Assembly: GCA_023398345.1 (NCBI GenBank) | Contig: JAEWSK010000270.1 | Location: forward strand, 1 to 9,847 | Reading direction: 5' to 3' | Length of the DNA: 9,847 bases | DNA from: Armatimonadota bacterium | GTDB taxonomy: Bacteria > Armatimonadota > UBA5829 | In this document: piece after piece, positions 6,049 to 9,847 of the stretch | How the letters are laid out: every line of letters starts with the position of its first letter | Position numbering within the stretch: the stretch's first letter is position 1 | The notes under the pieces: model-generated | Told to the model about the DNA's origin: nothing | Databases searched by the model: none | What the model saw: the letters and a program-made list of their open reading frames with translations, nothing else | Translations under genes and position numbers: made by a program

Positions 6049-7890
6049 CTAGTCTTTTTTAATATATTTGCGCTTTGTCTTATTGAAACCCTGGCTGCGC
6101 TTTTTATCGTCAAACTGCCACAGCCCCGATTTGCCGCGGGTGTGGAAGCAATGGTAGCTGCTCAAAATAGAGGCAATTACCAACCGCGAAGTGCGCTTTA
6201 CAATATTGACTTCGTTAACGAGCTGGGAAAACGTCATTCCCTGGCGATGCTGTTCGAGAACGTCCATAATTACGTCGAACAGCGGCATATCCTGGCTCTC
6301 GAAGCGCGCCCTAATATCGAGAATTTCAAGGCTTCGATCCGTATCGACTGCAAGTTGTTCTTCTGTCTCACCCTCGCAGCGATAGCGGAACTCGCCCGGC
6401 TTTGCAGTCTTTTCAATATGGAAGACCGTCCCGGACACACCGGTTATCTCCTTGAAGAAATCCTTAAGTCCATAGATCAGGCGGGTAGTGTTGTTTACAT
6501 ATGCCTGCTTGCGCTTGCCCTCGTCTATGAGCGTGATCGGTATAATTTCCGGCATTGTCCCAAAGAAGTCCGGATTGATCTGGCAGAGCGGGAACGTGCC
6601 CTCCATTTTATGGTGATATTTAAGCACACAGCGCTGCGAGTCGCCATTGGGCTGATAGTTTGTAAGCGACGGATCCTCATCAGATATGTCTTCTGCCAGC
6701 GGATCGTAAATCGCCGTCTTAAGGTCGCCCTCGAAGCCGTCAATTTCAATCTCCTGGTCATAGACATCGCCTTCAGGAGTTTCAAAAGCAGGTGTCGGGC
6801 CAACTATCAGCGACGCCGGAACTTCCTGCACTTCAGCCGGGAACGTGACGACCTTGCTGTAGTTCGTGCCGCCAACCCACATTATGCGCTCATCGCCGTC
6901 GAGGGCTTCTTTTAGCAGTTCGAGCGTGCCTGCAAAAGCGGACTCGTCCGGGCTGACTTCAAGAACCGCCTCGATCATCTCCTCGGCCGACGCATTGCCC
7001 TTGTCGAGGATCATCGCGATCATTTCTTCTTTATCCGTATCCGTTATTGTGATCGGCCCTTCGGACTCTTCTTCCTCATCGGCTTCCATCGGCAAAACGG
7101 CAACTTCCTCTGCTATCTTTGCAAGCATTTCAACGAAGTTCTTTTTGTCAGACGCCGGATATGCTTTTTGATCGCTGAGCAGCAAAATCTGGTCGCCTGA
7201 AACTAGCTGCGCATAGAAATCAATCGGTTCAAAGTCCTCTTTAAGGTTACGCCATGCGACCAGCGCCAGAATCTTAACCGGAACCGGCTGCTTGCACTTT
7301 TTTAGCACTGTCTCAGCCGATTTTGCGATATCATCGACGTCCCACTCGATTTCAGGGCATCTTTCGGAGTATTCGTCCACTTGCTCCTGCGAGAGATAAT
7401 TGTCAAATATAATATCGGCTTCCTCATCGGATGTTGGTATCAGCAGCCACTGAGCCAACCCAAATCCAAGTGCGCCTGCGTTGAAGAATCTCTCCTTATC
7501 GCTCAATATTCTCGGCAGCATCTGCTCGTAGGCTTCCGCCGGCCGATTGTATATGTGACCGAGCTCCTTTGCGAGCAGATCTATATGCACAGGGATTCCG
7601 GCTGAGATCAGCAGATCTTTTAGAACTTGCTCAAACGGCCTTTTGGTGTCGCCGTATCTTATCGATGGCGCCCACCGGCGGTCTATTGCATCAAAGCGAT
7701 CGCTTTCGGCCATTACGCTTCGCGCCAGTCTCGGCGTGATGCATTCAATGTCGATGGCTTTCGTCACTTGCCTCAACTTGGCAGGTTGGCCCTTGCCAAG
7801 TAGTCCGAGATAAATGCCGTCGGCCAGATAAAGCATTGCCGCGTGGCGGTCGATATCTTCCTTAGTCAGCTTTGTTGCTGAATTGCTCAT
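6049..7890 (-). CDS. Acidic multi-winged-helix protein, function unknown
   Basis: This 613-residue product has no signal peptide or membrane segment. I recognise no family with confidence. By eye it contains several units that look like winged helix-turn-helix domains, each ending in a wing-like strand with an aromatic residue: about 15-75 (ending FDAIDRRW), 84-150 (ending GFGLAQWLL), perhaps 190-240 and 287-345 (ending RIMWVGG), and a C-terminal one at 535-593 (ending KSGLWQFD). The style recalls HARE-HTH/RNA polymerase delta-like domains, which is inference. An acidic patch (DEEEESE, 271-277) and many D/E-rich segments contrast with a basic tail (596-613, KKRSQGFNKTKRKY). The frame is open upstream to 7920, but ATG 7890 follows GGAGG by four bases and is the likely start. 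It follows rimO by 54 bp. A role in transcription or DNA binding is plausible but unproven. Confidence 0.8.
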   Translation of the reverse strand: MSNSATKLTKEDIDRHAAMLYLADGIYLGLLGKGQPAKLRQVTKAIDIECITPRLARSVMAESDRFDAIDRRWAPSIRYGDTKRPFEQVLKDLLISAGIPVHIDLLAKELGHIYNRPAEAYEQMLPRILSDKERFFNAGALGFGLAQWLLIPTSDEEADIIFDNYLSQEQVDEYSERCPEIEWDVDDIAKSAETVLKKCKQPVPVKILALVAWRNLKEDFEPIDFYAQLVSGDQILLLSDQKAYPASDKKNFVEMLAKIAEEVAVLPMEADEEEESEGPITITDTDKEEMIAMILDKGNASAEEMIEAVLEVSPDESAFAGTLELLKEALDGDERIMWVGGTNYSKVVTFPAEVQEVPASLIVGPTPAFETPEGDVYDQEIEIDGFEGDLKTAIYDPLAEDISDEDPSLTNYQPNGDSQRCVLKYHHKMEGTFPLCQINPDFFGTMPEIIPITLIDEGKRKQAYVNNTTRLIYGLKDFFKEITGVSGTVFHIEKTAKPGEFRYRCEGETEEQLAVDTDRSLEILDIRARFESQDMPLFDVIMDVLEQHRQGMTFSQLVNEVNIVKRTSRLVIASILSSYHCFHTRGKSGLWQFDDKKRSQGFNKTKRKYIKKD

Positions 7891-7894
7891 GGTT

Positions 7895-7899
7895 CCTCC
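7895..7899 (-). promoter_or_regulatory. Ribosome binding site that decides the start of the winged-helix gene
   Basis: GGAGG on the - strand stands four bases before ATG 7890. The in-frame ATG at 7920 would begin within the CAAAAGTC repeats and lacks a ribosome site. Confidence 0.6.
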
Positions 7900-7907
7900 G
7901 TTATTCA

Positions 7908-7939
7908 AGTCAAAAGTCACAAAAGTCTACAGTCAAAAG
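7908..7939. repeat. Short CAAAAGTC direct repeats between rimO and the winged-helix gene
   Basis: CAAAAGTC occurs at 7911-7918 and 7920-7927, AGTCAAAAG at 7908-7916 and 7931-7939. On the - strand this reads as GACTTTTG-like units. The segment is not self-complementary, so no hairpin is expected. It ends close to the ribosome site of the winged-helix gene. Confidence 0.55.
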
Positions 7940-7944
7940 ATGCT

Positions 7945-9258
7945 TCATGACGCAGCTATAAGATCATACTCCGTTACATCGGCGATTTTTGCCCGGACAA
8001 ACTCGCCGGGTTTTGCCTCGCTTGCAGGCAAATAGACGATGCCGTCAATATCGGGGGCATCGCGATAGCTTCTGCCGAACATGCCGTCCTCGGTCGCGCC
8101 TTCGACCAGCACGTCAATTTTCTTACCTATAAATCGCCTATTGCGCTCTATTGATATGCCCTGCTGCAGGCGCATCAGCCGGTCATATCGCGCCGCGGCA
8201 ACTTTTCGCGGCACACGTTTGCCGAGGCTCGCCGCCGGGGTTCCCTGTTCGCGCGAATATATAAATGCGCCGACCCTGTCAAAGCGCGTATTTTCTACAA
8301 ACTCCATCAGCTTCCCGAACGCCGGCTCGGTCTCGCCCGGGAATCCTACGATAAATGTAGTTCTTATCGCTATTTCGGGACAAGCCGCGCGCAGATCGCC
8401 AATCACTTTCGCATATTGCTCGGCATTTCCCCGCCGGTTCATCGCCTTAAGAACATCGGCATCCGCATGCTGCAGCGGCAAGTCGATATATTTTACTACC
8501 CGCTCGCAATTTGCAATTGCGTCGATAAGCTCCGGCGTAACTTTGGTCGGATAGCAATACATCAGCCGAATCCATCGCAGCGCCTCGATTCGGTTGAGCT
8601 TACTTATCAGTTTAGCAAGCGCGTTCGGCTCGTTTTTGTCCTCGCCATACTGAGTCAAATCCTGGCCGATTAGCACAATTTCTTTTACGCCCGCATCTGA
8701 CAGGCGCTTCGCCTCGTCAACAATCAGATGTTGCGGTCTGCTTCGATGCGGCCCGCGTATATCCGGTATTGCGCAATAAGCGCAGCGATTGGAGCAGCCG
8801 TCCGAGACCTTTACATACGCAGTCCAAGGCGGCGTCGATTGCACTTTTGCGCTCGGCTCTACCCACTGCATAGTCGGGCATGATACGGCATGCGTCTTTT
8901 CGCCGGAAAGCGTGCGATCAATTACTTCGGCTATCTTGCCCGCATGCTCGACTCCAAGCAGCGCATCAATTTCGGGCATTTCATCCCGCAGTTCGTCGCC
9001 AAAACGCTGAGAAAGACAGCCAATTACAACTACCGCCTTACAACTGCCACTCTTCTTATACTCCAACGCCTGGTCGATTGCCTCTATGGACTCCTGCTGG
9101 GCACTCTCAATAAACCCGCATGTATTGACGATTATCACATCAGCATGTGACTGATCCGTCACGATCTCATGCCCTGCGCCGACTAGCTCGCCGAGCGCCC
9201 CCTCCGAATCCACCAGATTCTTCGGGCAACCGAGACTCACCAAACCGACTTTCGCCAA
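7945..9258 (-). CDS. rimO: Ribosomal protein S12 methylthiotransferase RimO
   Basis: The product, 437 residues, is a radical-SAM enzyme that adds a methylthio group to the conserved aspartate of ribosomal protein S12, using two iron-sulfur clusters and S-adenosylmethionine. The N-terminal UPF0004 domain carries the three cluster cysteines C11 (SLGCPKN), C47 (NTCGF) and C81. The radical-SAM motif C-x3-C-x2-C is C155, C159, C162 (CSNRCAYCAIP). A TRAM domain occupies about 368-437. SLGCPKN and the overall length favour RimO over the related MiaB. The start is TTG at 9258; it gives the expected N-terminus MAKVGLVSLG, no ATG or GTG start is available nearby, and I see no Shine-Dalgarno site before it (CTCTCTCCCGTTGGTATA). 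It follows ftsK by 93 bp, an order common in several bacterial phyla. Confidence 0.97.
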   Translation of the reverse strand: MAKVGLVSLGCPKNLVDSEGALGELVGAGHEIVTDQSHADVIIVNTCGFIESAQQESIEAIDQALEYKKSGSCKAVVVIGCLSQRFGDELRDEMPEIDALLGVEHAGKIAEVIDRTLSGEKTHAVSCPTMQWVEPSAKVQSTPPWTAYVKVSDGCSNRCAYCAIPDIRGPHRSRPQHLIVDEAKRLSDAGVKEIVLIGQDLTQYGEDKNEPNALAKLISKLNRIEALRWIRLMYCYPTKVTPELIDAIANCERVVKYIDLPLQHADADVLKAMNRRGNAEQYAKVIGDLRAACPEIAIRTTFIVGFPGETEPAFGKLMEFVENTRFDRVGAFIYSREQGTPAASLGKRVPRKVAAARYDRLMRLQQGISIERNRRFIGKKIDVLVEGATEDGMFGRSYRDAPDIDGIVYLPASEAKPGEFVRAKIADVTEYDLIAAS

Positions 9259-9280
9259 TATACCAACGGGAGAGAGCTTG

Positions 9281-9346
9281 CAAATTATGAATTACAAATT
9301 ATGAAGTGCAATATTATTCGCCTCATAACCCATAATTCATAACTCG
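9281..9346 (-). repeat. Inverted array of GAATTAT-like heptamers, predicted 26-bp RNA hairpin
   Basis: On the - strand, right after the ftsK stop, heptamers read GAGTTAC, GAGTTAT, GAATTAT, GGGTTAT (9352 to 9325). After a 14-base spacer (9307-9320) the inverse orientation follows; on the + strand it reads AAATTAT, GAATTAC, AAATTAT (9282-9302). As RNA from the - strand, 9346-9321 pairs with 9306-9281 over 26 consecutive positions: 19 Watson-Crick and seven G:U. From the + strand the same seven would be A:C mismatches. No T-run follows, so it is not a standard terminator. It may process or stabilise the ftsK 3' end, or attenuate rimO; this is inference. Confidence 0.75.
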
Positions 9347-9351
9347 TAACT

Positions 9352-9847
9352 CTACTCATCCTCCTCTTCTTCTTCGTTTAAATTGACAACCTCCGCCGCC
9401 GGCACAAGATCGTCTTCGTCGTCATCAGATTCAAACGGCAGCCCCTGATTGCCAACCAGCACTGAATCAATATCGGTCTTTGAGATCAACACCTGCCGCG
9501 GCTTTGCACCATCAAGCGCCCCGACAATGCCCGCCTCTTCCATCGCGTCCACAATCCGCGCCGCACGCGTGTAGCCGATCTTAAATTTGCGCTGCAGCAT
9601 CGAAGTCGAGCAATAGCCCGTGCCTACTACAAACCGCACACTCGGCTCATAAAATTCGTCGGTGAACGCCTCTTCAGATTCGCCGCCGCCTCTGCCGGTG
9701 TTGGATATAGCGCCCGGCTGAATTGTGTAAGTCGGCTTGCGCTGATTTTTTAGAAATCCGCAAACTGCCTCAATCTCGCGCTCTGAGACGTAGCAGCCCT
9801 GAATTCGCGCAGGTTTGGCCGCGTCAATCGGCAAAAACAACATGTCT
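9352..9847 (-). CDS. ftsK: DNA translocase FtsK/SpoIIIE, C-terminal part (5' partial)
   Basis: The frame runs off the right edge; 164 C-terminal residues are visible. DMLFLPIDAAKPARIQGCYVSEREIEAV matches the end of the FtsK motor (beta) domain, where family members read GDMLxxP and RxQGxxVSxxEI. After a Gly/Ser/Glu linker comes the gamma winged-helix domain (roughly visible residues 66-128, with YCSTSMLQRKFKIGYTRAARI), which in FtsK reads the oriented KOPS sequences and contacts the XerCD-dif complex. FtsK is a hexameric pump at the division septum that clears and segregates chromosome termini. After the gamma domain there is a strongly acidic tail of about 25 residues (SDDDEDD and EEEEEDE). 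The membrane anchor and the Walker motifs lie outside the window. Confidence 0.94.
   Translation of the reverse strand, partial: DMLFLPIDAAKPARIQGCYVSEREIEAVCGFLKNQRKPTYTIQPGAISNTGRGGGESEEAFTDEFYEPSVRFVVGTGYCSTSMLQRKFKIGYTRAARIVDAMEEAGIVGALDGAKPRQVLISKTDIDSVLVGNQGLPFESDDDEDDLVPAAEVVNLNEEEEEDE

Noticed and set aside
6037..6915. Open reading frame of 292 codons on the + strand
   Set aside because: It lies wholly opposite the winged-helix gene apart from a few bases, has no ribosome site, and its translation shows no recognisable domain; it is an antisense shadow.
9284..9311. TTGCAC / CATAAT with a 16-bp spacer on the - strand as a rimO promoter
   Set aside because: The hexamers fall within the AT-rich heptamer repeat, where TATAAT-like words arise by composition; the -35 matches only three bases, so I do not call it.

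Overview
This is chromosomal housekeeping DNA from a bacterium of intermediate G+C. Nine protein genes can be supported. One is on the + strand at the left edge (5' truncated); eight are on the - strand, the last of them (ftsK) cut by the right edge. I cannot fix the phylum. The ftsK-rimO order is common in Firmicutes-like and other Terrabacteria genomes, and the general protein style would fit a group such as Armatimonadota; that is a guess. There are no insertion sequences, phage genes, CRISPR arrays or RNA genes that I can see.

Layout, left to right. Positions 2-979 (+) hold the cytoplasmic C-terminus of a cation/proton antiporter or K+ transporter: the end of one RCK domain followed by a complete RCK-N/RCK-C pair. 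It meets tail-to-tail (4 bp apart) a - strand gene for a single-pass membrane protein of unknown role with a PH-like cytoplasmic domain (984-2258). Reading further leftward-transcribed genes: thioredoxin trxA (2434-2760) behind its own TATAAT-type promoter; two tandem, translationally coupled proteins of the amidohydrolase TIM-barrel fold, both lacking most of the expected metal ligands (2838-3578 and 3580-4308); and glutamyl-tRNA synthetase gltX (4363-5829). After a 219-bp gap comes a 613-residue acidic protein of unknown function that looks like a chain of winged-helix units (6049-7890), then rimO (7945-9258) and the end of ftsK (9352 to the edge).

The order of transcription on the - strand is therefore ftsK, rimO, winged-helix protein, [gap with repeat and weak terminator], gltX, amidohydrolase-like A, amidohydrolase-like B, [terminator and promoter], trxA, [gap with repeat], PH-like membrane protein. 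ftsK, rimO and the winged-helix gene could share a transcript; gltX and the two amidohydrolase-like genes could form a second.

No clear new defence or biosynthetic system is present. The most notable items are in the gaps and in three unassigned proteins: a 31-bp palindromic repeat present twice in intergenic DNA; an inverted array of GAATTAT-like heptamers after ftsK that would fold as a 26-bp RNA hairpin paired throughout on the transcribed strand only; the multi-winged-helix acidic protein; the coupled pair of probable pseudo-amidohydrolases; and a possible internal translation start that would release a free RCK protein.
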